From Brassica napus (Eukaryota > Streptophyta > Magnoliopsida > Brassicales > Brassicaceae): a stretch of 64,000 bases of DNA. The stretch covers positions 15,436,009 to 15,500,008 of the forward strand of contig NC_063442.1 of NCBI RefSeq assembly GCF_020379485.1, given 5' to 3'. Below the pieces are notes generated by a model that saw only the letters and a list, made by a program, of their open reading frames with translations, was not told where the DNA came from and made no database searches. Positions 1 through 13,303 of this stretch are shown piece by piece; position 1 is the stretch's first letter, and every line of letters starts with the position of its first letter. The position numbers and the translations under genes are program-made.

Positions 1-49
1 GAAAAATCAAGAGCAAAATCCTATTAGGGATTCTGCTTTAATAGTATAA

Positions 50-80
50 CTAGTATTCAGTCCCGTACTGCGTACGGGCA
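50..80 (-). mobile_element. Helitron 3' terminus (minus strand)
   Basis: Read on the minus strand this is a GC-rich hairpin (CCCGTAC, 3-nt loop, GTACGGG at 62-78), then a short spacer, CTAG (50-53) and an A/T host junction, the standard 3' end of a Helitron. The element should extend to the right. A possible 5' end (TCTATTATATAAGG on the minus strand) lies near 984, but its flanking base is not the expected one, so the length is unsure. Immediately left, bases 1-49 on the minus strand resemble another Helitron 5' end (TATACTATTAAAGCAG), which suggests two elements in tandem. Confidence 0.55.
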
Positions 81-1860
81 AATAATTCCTTTTTATCTAC
101 ATCAAAATTAAAATCTAATTTTAACATGTATCAGCTCTACATGTTTTTTTGCAAACAATCAGCTCTACATGTTTAACGGTAACAATGTTATATATTCATC
201 TTTGAATCTACTGTATGTAAAAATAGGGAAATCGAAACTAATATTGAAACGAAAAAAATAATCCATTGAATCAAGAAACATCGGCCACATAAACCAGTTA
301 AGCCCAAAAATTAATTATTTGTTATAGTCTGATAATAAAAAAAAATATTTTGTTCCGAGACACTATTATGAAAAATTATTGATGTCATATAAAAAGGAAC
401 TCAAAGAGTCACCGATTTAATTTTTGAAAACCTTTGGTCAAGAAAATTACGAACACTGAAAAAAGAAACTTTGGTAACCATAGATCACAAACTCATCGTT
501 AAAAACTATAAATAATACCATAATTTCTTACAATGAAGATCAATGCTTGTAGGTAATCCAACTTAAAGCTAGTTTGTAATACAAATTTGAATCGTGGTAG
601 TGAAAAGCAAGTAAGAATGGAACTGCTGGGTTTACAAAATCAGTTACCTTTCCCATCGAGAGTCTAGACATCATTTCTTTTGTTATGCCTCCAACAAAAT
701 AATAATTTGGTAACGTCATCGAACTTCATATTCTTTGGAAGTCTAGTCACCTTCTCATTCTGCATAAGGTTAAACGTCATTCCAAAATCAAATACCTTTT
801 CCATAAAATTTGTATTGCTGCTCCATTTATCACCCATTTACTCATTTTTCTTTAGAATCATCACCAAAACATGCAAACAGTTTATTAGCTTCCAGTAATT
901 ATAATTTTTTATTAACTTATTTATCTATCTAAGGATAAGCCGTTAAAAACTGAGTTGTAAATAGCAAATTCCTTATATAATAGAGTGGAATGTACTTATT
1001 ATTACCTCATTTGCAGACATGCTCTTATTTTCCATTTTTGAAGAATGAAGTTTTTAAACATCAGTATACTCAAAACATCAGTATACTCAAGTGACATCAA
1101 CAGTCTAAATCACCCTAAAAAAATTAAAGGATATTAATATAAAGAAAATATAAAATAGAATATGAGTAGAAGACTCACAAATATGTATGTATTTTTGTCC
1201 ATACACAGACGTACTGTAAAAAAAAAGTGGTGAAGGAAATTGAAACGATGGAGATGAAGAAAGATGAAAAGCAAATAAAGAAAAAATTAGTTGACTGAAA
1301 ATTATATATAAAAGATGAAACCGTTTGAAACCATGCCATGACTTGGAAGTTGTAGATGATGACACGAACGTGATAGTGGTAATCAGAAAAATTCGAGGGA
1401 TTTAAAAACTAAAAGATCGAATGAGTTTTTTTGTTAGGGCCAAATCTTGCTAACAATTGTTTTATTAATTATCTGATTGGTTCTCTTTCAAGCATTATCT
1501 TGACATTAATTGGTACTTTAAAGCAAATGATATATTTTCCATGTTGATTAGTCCGATAAGTAAATATATAGATAAAAAATTATAGAGAAAAAAGCATTTG
1601 AAATCCGAACAGTTAATTACGAACGTGGGAATAAGATAATTTGATTAATGAAGTAGTTAGGTATTTGGAATTGCTGAAAAAATGGGATTAACATGAAAGC
1701 TTTTTCAACTGTTTCTTTTTTTGTATTTTCTTTGAAAAAATAGATTATTACATGTCAAATTTTGATTGGATAGGTGACTTGTGCTTTAGTATATAGAAGA
1801 TAAATATATATATAAATGAATATAATTTGGCAGCTTTTCAGAACTTTGTCTCCTCTCCTT
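81..1860. other. AT-rich non-coding stretch
   Basis: No convincing coding sequence is seen here. The short ORFs are low-complexity AT translations with no family resemblance. Part of it is probably the body of the Helitron whose 3' end lies at 50-80. Confidence 0.5.
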
Positions 1861-2156
1861 GCATAGTCGAAGCCCTAGCAATCCGATAATCCCTATTGCA
1901 AGCGGCCTCTTTTAACTTCCGTCATATCTGTGTTAAAACAGACTCTCAAGTACTCGTTCGTTCATACGATATCTTCTCGCCGGCGTTCGACGGAGCTCTT
2001 TGGGATTCTCGCCGATACCTATCTTTCTCCTCCTCCTCTCTGTTTTTGTCTTGTTGTTTCATTTACATTCCTCGCTCTTTTAATGGATCTGCTGATGCGC
2101 TCGCGAAGGATTGTTTTGCGACCCACTTAGCCAGAAATCCAATTGCCGTTTCCTAA
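1861..2156 (+). pseudogene. LINE RNase H (RVT_3) fragment
   Basis: The translation carries the C-terminal half of the RNase H-like domain found at the end of plant LINE ORF2 proteins: an alanine-rich helix (EALAIR, stop, LLQAASF), the strand with the catalytic aspartate (CVKTDSQVLV), and near the end the typical YIPRSFNGSADALAKDCF segment. An in-frame stop interrupts the first helix near 1885, and no reverse transcriptase lies upstream, so this is a dead fragment. The middle of the domain is poorly conserved. Assignment to a retroelement rather than a stand-alone RVT_3 host gene is by similarity only. Confidence 0.6.
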
Positions 2157-2638
2157 ACTTTTATTTTTAATTCAAGTATCAGTTGCTCAAAAATAAAGAG
2201 GAGTTGGGGGAGATGATGGCATTTCTTTGCTTTGTAAATTTGGAGCATGTGACTTGATCCCTCTTTCCAACTCTAATCTCACAATCACATTAAATAACAA
2301 CAAAATATTCCATTTGTAGTAGTTTCTAGGACTACGATATTAACGTTATAGTCTTTATCATCTCTCTTATTCTAAATTCCAAGAAAATTAGACTAATTGT
2401 CTGTCATTGAATACAGTTACCAAATTAATTAGTAAGCATTACAATGTTCTAGGGGAAAAAAACAATGGTTGGAGTGAAGCAAGTGATTAAGTGATATCAT
2501 CTCATCGTCGTATGAAATGATTACAAACACTATCTCATATCTGATCTTTATGCGAAGGCTGTCACCGTAAGATCACATATATTTTCGTGTTGTTGGGTTT
2601 TTTTTTTTGTTGGTTTTTTTTTATATCAACTTATTTTA
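2157..2638. other. Non-coding spacer
   Basis: AT-rich sequence between two RNase H remnants, with T-tracts near 2600-2625. I see no gene or bounded element in it. Confidence 0.4.
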
Positions 2639-3454
2639 TTAATTTGAATGAGACAGTACATAATCTTCTTGAAGAAGAGTTGTTATGTTGTTTGGTACAT
2701 AATAATGAAATAAAAAAGGAGTTTGAGTTGGATTTGAAGTTGCCAACTTATCTGCAACCTTATTTGATCTTCTGTTGATCCATCTGTATTCAACTTCTTC
2801 AAACTTCTTACTCCATTCGCGAATATTTTTTGTCCAGTTGTAAACCTGAAAGTTGAGCTTATTATCTTGAAGAATTTCTTTTGCTGTTCTGCAATCTGTT
2901 TCCATAATTATTTTACGATATCCCAAACTCCAACAATGCTGAAGCGCCATAAGAGCATCTGCATTGAAGGTTCAATGCAGAAGTTAACACCTTTCCCCAA
3001 AAAAAAATATTAAAATATTCTATTTTTGGTGAATTCAGCTCTTACAGGTTCACTGGGATGAATCTGGTTCATCACTGTATTGCGGGCCCCACGCCACGTG
3101 GTGGTCCGTGATTGGTCCGCTTAATTTTTTTTTTTTTAAAAAAAAAATCAAACAAAAAAGTTAAAAAAAAAATAATAATAAAAATTAAAATTATGAACCT
3201 CCCTCAAGGTTCATTGATGCTGATGCTCTAAAGATTGCTTGGAGTTCACTTTCCAGTGCTCATTGTACTCGTTGTCCTGTAGCTTGTACCGCACCTCTAT
3301 AGATTCCATTTGAATCTCTCACAACCCAACCTGTAGTTGTTAGCGTTTCCTCATTAATAAAACTCTCATCTGTATTGCATTTAAACCATCGTTGAGGAGG
3401 CCTTATCCAATGTCCTTGTGGATGAGCCGTTGTTGTGTTGTTCCTCCGAACCAC
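2639..3454 (-). pseudogene. LINE RNase H (RVT_3) remnant, split by a MITE
   Basis: On the minus strand the first part (3454-3229) reads WFKCNTDESF...GWVVRDSNG, the start of an RVT_3 RNase H domain with its first catalytic aspartate. The second part (2952-2639) reads MALQHCWSLGYRKIIMETDC...YRWINRRSNKVADKLA, the rest of the domain with the second aspartate and the C-terminal N-x-x-AD-LA motif. A 276-bp MITE sits exactly between them. Ignoring the MITE and one copy of its TAA duplication, the frame runs straight through the junction (QAIF then MALQ). One in-frame stop (after RVQ, near 3258) also breaks it. It is probably the 3' end of a decayed LINE; no reverse transcriptase is visible next to it. 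Confidence 0.7.
2953..3228. mobile_element. Harbinger/Tourist-type MITE (276 bp), copy 1
   Basis: Terminal inverted repeats GAGCATCTGCAT and ATGCTGATGCTC bound a non-coding, T-rich body. TAA is duplicated on both sides (2950-2952 and 3229-3231), the usual target duplication of PIF/Harbinger elements. A second copy of nearly the same length is at 14740-15014 and shares an internal motif resembling GGTCCGTGATTGGT. It interrupts the minus-strand RNase H remnant. Confidence 0.8.
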
Positions 3455-6066
3455 GTCAGATGTGTTTTTTTTTTTTGTTGGTTTTATTTTGCCTTTAGGA
3501 AACGAATTTTAGACAACTGACAAAAACATAACGAAGCATCGTTTAAAAGAGTCAGCCGAATTAATACCACAATAATATAAGTCAGACTAAGGAATATATA
3601 TGACAGTTACAATCAAAACAGAAAACATGTTAACGTAATCTATCATTTGTAATGTCTTTGAGTTTAAAACAAAACCTATTTACTATAACATAAGTACGTA
3701 ACAATTGTATCTAATGGTTTTGTGTTATTTTATTAGGTTGTTTAATTTTTCAACGTGCACGTAAAACTTGTTGAATGGAAGCAAACCTGGTAACCTTATG
3801 TAGTAGACGCGAGCTTACTGATGAAAAAATTGTAATAGTTTGTGATCGAGAAATTAATTTAGATTATAAAAACAATTAATAGACAGTTTTTATAAGAGTT
3901 TCAACGAGACACTGAAAACAAAATTTAGTAAAAGTATTAAGAATTTTCTTTTTAATTATACAAGCTTCGGACCAGAACCCCCCCCCCCCCCCACACACAC
4001 ACACACACACAGACTCCGATTACCTTTAAAGCCTCCACTAGGATTAAGTTACCAAGCTAGGCTGTATTAAGAATTTTTATCAACTAGTCTATGCATGATG
4101 CGTTGTAAAATAATTCCCCCCATTTTAGATCTGTTCGAAGAAGAAAGGCAAAAGCCTATAGGCTATAGGAAACGACAGTGGAGAGTGGAGGAAAAAGGGT
4201 CACGTGAGTAAGACGTAAGTTCACGTGCGGAATCTATTTCTTTCTAAAGATGATTTCTTAAATCGGGATCCCATAGAGTTTACACAGATCGTATAATATT
4301 TTTCATTTTTTCGGAAATGTTTTTCAGTTTTACTCTTGGCTTGAGTTATTTTGATATGCATGTATTTTGATTAACTGCCTGCCTTTTACTATTTTGTTTG
4401 TTTAATTCTCTTAATATTTTTCCGTTTAATTGTATGGACAGCAGCAGTACATCCAATATATAAGCCAAATAGAAAATATAATAGTTTGTTTGCATTATTG
4501 AAAACAAGAATTTGATGTTTAATGTAATTATGCAATTATATCCTTGGATTATTCACAAGAACCATATACTTTTTTCTCCTTTGTTTCCAAGTGTAATTCG
4601 CAAAGAATATTAACATTGAGTCATGTAGTTGTGGACCAACCTTGGAAAATTATTCACTGAAAACTATAATTTTGTATATAATGCATCTATTATTTTAAAT
4701 TTGTTTTAAGTTTTTAGCCTGCCTTGCATTAATACAAATTCATTTTAATATTGTATAACTAAAATAATTTAATGTTTTTCATTCAATTCTTCTTGTTTTT
4801 GATAAATTGTTTTATACATTTGGTGGTATAATGCCCAAAACAGTAATCATATAAAATTGATATAATATAATTAATATTTATTGTACAATTTAATTTATTT
4901 TCCGAAATGTTTATATAAAATATCATGGATTTTATTTTTCATTCTATAGATTTAATTAAATTAATTATAATATTTTAATATTTTAATACCAAAAGCAAAA
5001 TTATTCAAATACTTTTTCGGTGTTCGGTTTAGAAAATAAAGATCAAAATAAAATTATTGAGATCTCAACGACATTTTATAGTATACCAATTAAGATTAAG
5101 GTTATTTTAAAGTGCATCAATTTAATAAGATTTATTGTGTATATTATCTAAATTGTTTATGGCAAAATTTTAGTTTTATCAGATACTAGTTTACAAAATT
5201 TCCTCTATATGATAACTATTTTCATAAATACCTTAAATGTGTGATAAAAATTAAAAGAACTAAAAATATTTATGAATAATTTATAAAATATATATATAAA
5301 TTGATTAAAAATCCCACCATCTAAATGTTAACCCTACACAATAATTACTAAACTATGAACTTAAATGTTAGAGTATTTTTGATTGCGTGTATTTTTGAAA
5401 ATTGGTAATAAATTGAAGGTATTTTAAGTAATTTTTCATTGTTCATAGGTAAAATCGTGTAGATAATAAAAAGAAAGTTAACCGTAAATGATTATAAAAT
5501 AGTTTACGAAGATTCAAGAAAATCAGACAAGATATGGGTCCAGCCAAAAATCCACATATACCACACACTCTAAGAAACAAAGTCTAAAATATAAATACAA
5601 ACTAACAAAAAGAAAAATCTAAATGTAATTCTAAATAAACACATCCATCTCGCTCTCTCTCCAAAAGTGTATGCATAGATTGTATGTAATGTAATGAGCT
5701 TTATAAACTAGGCAATATAGGTATCAAAGACCCCTAAGTTGCTCCAAAGTCTCAAGTGAATGAGAGAGAAAGGTTGATAATACAAAATAGCAAGAGAGAG
5801 ACCCAAGAAAAAGCTTTCATCATTTAACATAGGAGAACTTTGAAGAGTCTAAGAAAAGTTTTGAAAATCTTTGGTTGCGAAAAGCTTAATTAAAAGAACT
5901 TTACACCCTCTGTCTTTCTCTCTTTATTAGTCCTTCCTCTTCTTTGTAAAGCTGAACCTCCCACTATCTCAATTTTTTTTTGTCTCTGGGTCTTGTTGTT
6001 TCGTCAAATCAAAAATCTCTAGAAATCCAAATAAAGTCAAAAAGAGAGAAGAAAAAGTAGTGATTG
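3455..6066. other. Intergenic and upstream region of IDD15, with microsatellite
   Basis: No coding sequence is recognised. A C-tract (3978-3992) runs into an (AC)n tract (to about 4011). The last few hundred bases (about 5640-6066) are rich in CT and GA runs typical of a plant promoter/5' leader. The true transcription start and any regulatory sites cannot be fixed from the sequence alone. Confidence 0.5.
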
Positions 6067-8323
6067 ATGAGAACAGATCAAGGAGCTGTAGTGATGTTGG
6101 ATGATGATGCTTCCAACAAGAACACTAGTAACCCATGTTGTGTGGTTTCTTCTTCTTCTTCTGATCCTTTCCTCACTTCTTCTGAAAATGGGGTCACCAC
6201 CACAAACACATCCACTCAGAAGAGGAAAAGAAGACCTGCAGGTACACCAGGTAATATTAAATCACCACTACTTAAAATTTATTTCTAAAGTTTCAAATTT
6301 TTGTTTACCAGTTACCACCAAATTTAACTCATGGGTATATTGAGTCTCTCTGGTTTTCTCTCTAAAACCCCATGAAAACACACCCGCCTTTGTTGTCAAT
6401 GTTTAATCAAAGATATGTTTTATAGTTTTATGTCAAAGATTTTTTTTCTTATTACCAATATTTAGTTTAAAGGGGTTTTAATGGGTTGCCTTTGAAATCT
6501 CTTAAACCCCATCCAAAATCTCAATTTTTTAAATAAAATCTCAACTTTATTGATGTCACTAGTAATTAAAGACCTGTGTTTTGATGGGTTTTGCTTCTTC
6601 TCTTCAGATCCAGATGCTGAAGTTGTGTCTTTATCACCGAGAACTCTTCTTGAATCAGACAGATACATTTGTGAGATCTGTAACCAAGGGTTTCAAAGAG
6701 ATCAAAATCTCCAGATGCATCGAAGACGTCACAAGGTTCCATGGAAACTTCTGAAGAGAGACAACAACATAGAAGTGAAGAAACGAGTCTATGTTTGCCC
6801 TGAACCCACTTGTCTTCACCACGCCCCATGTCATGCTCTTGGTGATCTTGTAGGAATCAAAAAACATTTCAGACGAAAGCACAGTAACCATAAGCAATGG
6901 GTTTGTGAGAGATGCTCTAAAAGTTATGCTGTTCAATCAGATTACAAAGCTCATCTCAAAACTTGTGGCACTAGAGGCCATTCTTGTGACTGTGGTCGCG
7001 TCTTCTCCAGGTATAATTTTTTTTTCCTCTCACTGTAAATTCGATTTTTAATCACATAGATTCCAGTTTTTTTCAAATTTTGGACCCATTGTATCAATTA
7101 TTGTTGTTGTATATCTACGAGATCATATACTTACAAAAAGAAAAATATAGGTCATAAATAGAAAAATGCTCTAGCGATCGCAAAACAAATATTGATAGTT
7201 ATAGTACTTTTTGATTTGACTGTCCCTCATGATTTTTACTAATTCTGTGTATTGATATGTTTCTATCACAGTTTTCTATGATTTTTCTTTGACTGTTATG
7301 TTTGGTATTGTGACAAATAAAAAGGCTTAATTATTAGATTAATGGCATTGACCCCACAAATTAAATATTTGTAGGCTTTTTAGTGGACCTAAACTCATGT
7401 TAGTATATTATATATTATTCATAACTTATTCCATAGGTGTTTAACCAGTTAAACTGAATATTTAATTATTATAAGTTTACCCATATAATAATCACTTTCT
7501 CAGTTCATAACCCTATATCCATATCAAATCATCTAATTGATACGATTATTTTTTTCTTAGGGTGGAGAGTTTTATTGAACATCAAGATAACTGCTCCGTA
7601 CGAAAGGTTAATCGTGAACCGCCGCCGCCAAAAACCGCCGTTACTGTCCCGGCCTGCTCCTCTATAACGGCCTCAACCGCAAGCACTCCATCTAGCGAAG
7701 GGAATAACTGTGGTGCGGTTGCGGTTGCGACTCCTATACCTCTAGAAGGGCGTCCAATTCATCTGAGAAACTCATGTTTTACACCTTCTATTCTCACCAA
7801 CTCATCGAGTCCCAACCTTGAACTCCAGCTTCTTCCATTAACGTCGAATCAAAACCCTAATCAAGAAAACCATCAACACAAAGTTAATGAACCATCTCAT
7901 CATCATCACGATACCACAAACTTAAACCTATCCATTGCTCCCTCATCGTCATCATATCACCGTCACTACAACAACTTTGATCGCATAAAGGAAATAATGG
8001 CGAGCGAACAGATGATGAAGATAGCGATGAAGGAGAAAGCTTACGCGGAGGAAGCTAAAAGAGAAGCTAAGAGGCAACGAGAGATGGCGGAAAACGAGTT
8101 TATGAATGCTAAGAAGATAAGGCAACAGGCACAAGCTGAGCTTGAGAGAGCTAAGCTTTTAAAGGAACAATCTATGAAGAAGATAAGTTCAATGATTATG
8201 CAAGTTACTTGTCAAACTTGTAAAGGACAGTTTCAAGCGGTTGCCGTTCCCGCGGCAGCGGACGAGACATCTCTTGTGGTGAGTTATATGTCATCAGCGA
8301 ATACTGACGGAGAGGAATCGTGA
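6067..8323 (+). CDS. IDD15: INDETERMINATE-DOMAIN C2H2 zinc-finger transcription factor (IDD15/SGR5-like)
   Basis: Three exons, 6067-6250, 6608-7010 and 7561-8323, join through GT-AG introns into one 449-codon frame (1350 nt with stop). After a KRKRRPAGTP basic motif (residues about 52-61) comes the conserved ID domain: C2H2 finger 1 (YICEICNQGF...HRRRH, from about 81), finger 2 (YVCPEPTC...HFRRKH), a C2HC finger (WVCERCSKSY...KTCG) and a final CCHC finger (HSCDCGRVFS...HQDNC) split by intron 2. The C-terminal third has a long charged helix (RIKEIMASEQ to KKISSM) and a last CQTCKGQF segment, as in IDD14/15/16. Length and sequence match Arabidopsis SGR5/IDD15, a nuclear regulator of shoot gravitropism, auxin genes and starch in the endodermis (family knowledge). 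The ATG at 6067 is the first in frame; a later in-frame ATG exists at codon 10. No defect is seen. Confidence 0.93.
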
Positions 8324-11154
8324 TAGAGTTTCAAAAGGGGGTTTAATATATAAAAATAAAAACTAAGATAAATGGAACATTTTATGAATTACGTGTTGTT
8401 GTCTTATTTTTCCTCTTTCTGTTACCATAAATCTTTGGTCCAGTTATTTTCCCGTTTAAACGTCTAGTTAACGAAGCTAAATATAATATATACTAATTAA
8501 TAATATATATCTATCCGAGAAAGTTAAGAAATAGAGAAAAGTTCTTTAAGAATCGGTTCCAATATTGGCACACACATGTGTCATCTATTTATTATTTCTG
8601 TTTTATAAAAAAAAATGAAAAGTAACTGCATTAGTATGATATTAATTGTTTTTCTTTTAGAATCTCTAACAGGTTTTGACCGTTGGGCATACTCTTATAT
8701 CCAGATAAAAAATCTCGTCCAATTTAAAGTATTGGTGAATAAAAAGTTATCTGTGTTTGTTTTGTCTTCAATATTTTTGTGTTAAGCTTGAACTAATTAG
8801 ATATTCCAAACATTTTACTGATTAAATCAATCCATGTAACAGATTAATAAAATCTACATATAGCCAAGAATGGTATGGTTTGAAAAGGTTTTCATTTGAA
8901 TTAAATGCAAAGTGGGTAAGCTATATAACTGCTTCGGACGAGTTTATATTTGGAGTTATGGACAATGTACTGTATATTATGATGTCGTTCCGGTCCGTGA
9001 CCGTTACACTTACAACGAGGTACATTGACAAACATCGATTCATCTTTCGTTAGATTCGGACAAAAAGTGTTGATCTATAATCATGATAAAACACGCCGAC
9101 CCATTTTCACTTGTTGTTATTACAAATTTTAGCAAACTTTATATCTACGATCATTTACTGTCATTTTTTCTTTAAAAACATTTTACTTCCACGGTGGGTA
9201 CTATTTTCCTTTATTTCAACCAAAATACAACAATAAGAAAATACATATACATAGTTATAGTGTTCACGTAGAACACCGGGAAAAATAAATCACAGAAAAT
9301 TTTGTAGAACTAGTCGGGAGATTCACTACCATCGTATATGTAGAGAAGTTACTCATCAAGCTGTGGTGCATTATCTAAGCTTAATTAGTTCATTCGACAG
9401 TTTATGTTTATCGTCGATATTAAAAGATGTATGAGCGGAAAACCACGCAAAAAGACATGTTTATATTATACACACATTATAGATTTCTTAATTAGTGTAC
9501 TACATTATAGTGACGTTCCCAACCAAAATTTTTTTAGATTGGACATGTCTACATAATAAATGAATGTCGATACATGAAAGAGAAAGACATTGATTGAGTC
9601 AAGTCTATTATATATACAGCAAGTATAAAATACTAAAAATAAGACGATCTTTTGCGTACGAGAGTGAAGAAGCACTACAAAAATCTAAAATCCGAGGTGG
9701 GTTTGGTTTTGTACATTTTCTAGGACCAACTTTCGTCGCAAAAATTAGGAAGATATAGAGATTTTATTAACGAGGACTTTGAACAAATAAATAAGAAATG
9801 ACATGAATGTCTGTCTGAGAAGTAAAGAAGTGTGCTAAGTAGATAAGAGAGTGACAAATGCCAGCTCGTTACTCCGTTACAACTCCATGGCACTGAAAAC
9901 CATGGCATTTTTTTCACTTTGCATTTAAAGTGCACTCAATTGCATTGAAAGCGACTATTCTCTTTCCCTTTCTCTCTCTCTCTCTCTCTCGTTTTCATCA
10001 TTATGTCATAGATGTTTGCAGATTCTGCAGCTATGTTTGTCACAGAAAGAAAGGTAGAGAGAGATAGAGACCAACATACTAGGCTTTCTCTATACTAATG
10101 GCCAAACACATGCGTAATATAATGCATGCATATATATACATATATGTATATGTCTGATGATGGGTTTTATGTATGTAATGGCCTAACATATATGTATATG
10201 TTTGGTTTGATGATGGTTTATGTCACAAACTCGTGAATTTAAAACAGTGTAATTATTTCTAGCCATGTGTATTTATTTTTTTGTTAAAGGGTTATAATTT
10301 CTAACCATGTGTATCAAATGCTGGAATTCACCTTTGAAGATATATACATTATCTGTGCGTCTCTATTTATAAACATGTATTAGCGTACTTTAAAATTATA
10401 CATTATAAAAAAAAAGATTATACATTATAATTCCGTTACAACAAACAAATGAATTATGATTGCCTGATTGGTTACACCAAAAAAGTGAATTATGAGTGGA
10501 GTGATTTATATAATCCCCTATATATTAATAGATAAACTTTTAAAAAGTTATAACTTTTAGTTTGTACTAATTAAAAAGCGCCATGCTGAGTTGTCACGTA
10601 ATTGAAATGCTAATTTTGCTTATGTGACGGTTTGAGAATCAATTGAAAATTTTGTTAGTCCAAAATTAAATTATTAGGAAATGTTATATTATATAGTATG
10701 TCCATTATAGACCATTCATTTATCAAATTGAAATTATTATATATTCTTTCTTTAAATAAAGCCTATGGAATTACATAATGTGATTAAGATATATATGACA
10801 ATTAATAATTTTAAATAATAAAGATTTCCTAACAAACTGTATAATTTCTATCATTTTTGTTTAATTATTTATTATTAAAATAAATTACAAATTATATTAA
10901 TCATATAATAAAAATTTAGATTTTTTTTGTATATGTTGTATTTTAAACTTTTCAAAACGAGTATAAATTACTAAAACTGTTAAAAATCTCACATAAACTT
11001 TTTTGATCAAGGTTTAGATTTTTTTGTATAATAAGATACAATGATTATAAAATCATATGAATAAATAATTTTATTTTAATAGGTGTTTATGTTAATATAT
11101 ATATATATATATATATATTTCATATCGTTTAAATTAAACTATAAAATATGAAAA
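8324..11154. other. Intergenic region after IDD15
   Basis: About 2.8 kb of AT-rich DNA with no recognised gene. In Arabidopsis the receptor kinase BRL2 and tetraspanin TET14 lie downstream of IDD15; nothing resembling either is seen here. It holds a CT microsatellite near 9965-9991, a GA-rich patch near 10045-10070, an alternating ATATGTAT stretch near 10120-10200 and a (TA)n run at about 11096-11118 just before a Helitron. Confidence 0.5.
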
Positions 11155-12135
11155 TCTATACTATTAAAAGAGAAGGAGTCCTAAAAAAATCTACTTATGA
11201 AAGGTTGTTGCACCTACTCATTAATATTGTTTTGGTCTTACCCTTATTTTCTCTAACAATACCATATCTATTGAGATAATTTGCTAACGTGTTATTTCAT
11301 TTAATTTTCTAGCGTAACATGTGGAATATTTGGTTTCCTTAAATACATGTCCTCATTTATTTTCTAGCGTATATAAAATATTACAAATTTAACTTTTAAG
11401 AAATATGAATATAAAAGTCTGCAACTTAAAAAATACAAACAAACTTTTTCAAACCTTTAGAATATGAATATACACCTCAAATATATTGTCAAAAAAATAT
11501 TATTTCTAATTTTTTTCTCTAATAAAATGATTTCTTGAATATAAAAATTGGATGCAGTTTATTTTTCAAATTTGTATTTTAATAAAATAATGCAAATATA
11601 AAAACGCAAGGAACAAATATCATTATTTTTGTTAAAGTAAAATTTTGTCAAAACATATTTCAGCGCTTTAAAATCGCCGATCAAATAGTTGATTCGGTTT
11701 TATATACTATTATAATGTACATCTGAAATTTAATCAAAATTTTGAAAATATTATAAGATTGTTCTGGGTCTTTGTCAGGTCAACCTGTGTCGATTCACGG
11801 GTTAATGAAAAGTTTTTGGATTTTGTCAAACTATGAATATATAAATAGGTTTTCACTAATCCAATAATTTTAAGTATATTATTTGAATTTTTAAAATTCA
11901 GGTATTTGTTTGGTTCTCGGTTCGGTTCATTTTTTTTTATTCCAGAGATATATAATTTGTTAGGTTATTTATGAAATTCAGTTCAATTGGTTTCGTTGTT
12001 TTTAGTTTGGTATGGTTCTATCGCAGTTCCGGATAATATGCCCAAACTATATATTATCTATAAAAAATGATTTCAAAAGAATTTATTTGATTTCGAAAAC
12101 AAACCCGCGCTTTTTAAGCGCGGGTCAAAATCTAG
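11155..12135 (+). mobile_element. Non-autonomous Helitron (981 bp)
   Basis: The left end is TC followed by TATACTATTAAAAGAGAAG (5' TC end, preceded by A at 11154). The right end is a perfect 8-bp hairpin (CCCGCGCT/AGCGCGGG, 12104-12124), a short AT spacer and CTAG at 12132-12135, followed by T. This is the textbook Helitron structure inserted between A and T. It has no terminal inverted repeats and no RepHel ORF, so it depends on an autonomous copy elsewhere. Confidence 0.88.
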
Positions 12136-13295
12136 TATATACATATATTTTGATATTTGTGTTGAACCTATATTGAAAAGTTAATATTTTAATTTTGAAA
12201 TCTTCATTATTTTTTTTAAATGATTATAAATTATTGAAACCACTAAACATTCCACATTAAAAAAAATCGTTGGTGTAAAATTTTGTTACACAAATATGTA
12301 AATAATCATAAAATCATATGAGTAGAAACCTTAATTAATAAATATACATATTAAAAGTATATTATATATCTATGTTAATATCATTTAAATTTAATTATAT
12401 ATCATATACAATAGATAAAATTGATTGTTTTGATTTATTTATCCTAAAATGATTGCGAATAAACAAGAGCGGTTGTTTCATTTATATATGCATGCCAATT
12501 TGTTACATAATTGTAACTGATTTCTTAGTTATTTAATATATTATTATTATTTTATTATTTCATAACATGTAAAAAAATAAAAAAGGAATAAATATAAAAT
12601 ATTTATCATGTATAAGGCGCAGATCTTAACCTAAGTATGTATCTCTTTAATAATTTTAAATCTTAAACATTTTCTAAATCTCAGGCCAAAACAAAGTAAC
12701 GAAATGAGAGTAAACTCAAAAATCAATATTATATCGAGCAATAACCAAAATGAAAAAAAATGACAAAAATGAGAAAAATATTGAAGATAGATAGGATTGA
12801 CACGTGAACGTAAACTTCTCATAACCATAATTAACTTTTAAATTGCTAAATCATGATATAAAACCGAGCTGACATAGTTTCATTGTAACCAAATAGTAAG
12901 CCTGAAATTTTTCCGGCTAAACATTAGGTTCTTATGCGATAAGTGATTTTTTGACCTAAAATATTTTTAAAAATGAGATCAGTTCATCAGTAAACAAATT
13001 ATGTAATTAACAAAAAAGTTTTTTAAAAGTTGTTTAAGAGTCAAAAATATTAATTCGATGAAGAATATAAAATTTATTTTTCCATACGATATTTTTTAAA
13101 TAATTTTTATATAATTTACTCTGCGCGTTTTATCCTAGTACTAAGTTAACTGGTGCTAGAGTTTTTTTTTGCTAATATAATTAGTACTGGAGTTAAAAAT
13201 TGAATTAAAATAAAATGGAAGAACAATGGAACGTGCAACTCCAAAAGAGCTTTTAGCTTTTTATGTCTTTTTTTTTTTGATCGAAAGCTTTTTAT
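12136..13295. other. AT-rich intergenic stretch
   Basis: No gene is recognised. Near 13120-13137 a CTCTGCGCG...CCTAG motif vaguely resembles a Helitron 3' end but has no convincing hairpin or partner 5' end. Confidence 0.4.
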
Positions 13296-13303
13296 GTCTT
13301 AAG

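Noticed and set aside
1105..1365. 86-codon minus-strand ORF rich in F, S and I
   Set aside because: Low-complexity AT-rich translation with no motif or family match.
13110..13140. Helitron 3' end candidate (CTCTGCGCG...CCTAG)
   Set aside because: No perfect hairpin and no matching 5' end were found.
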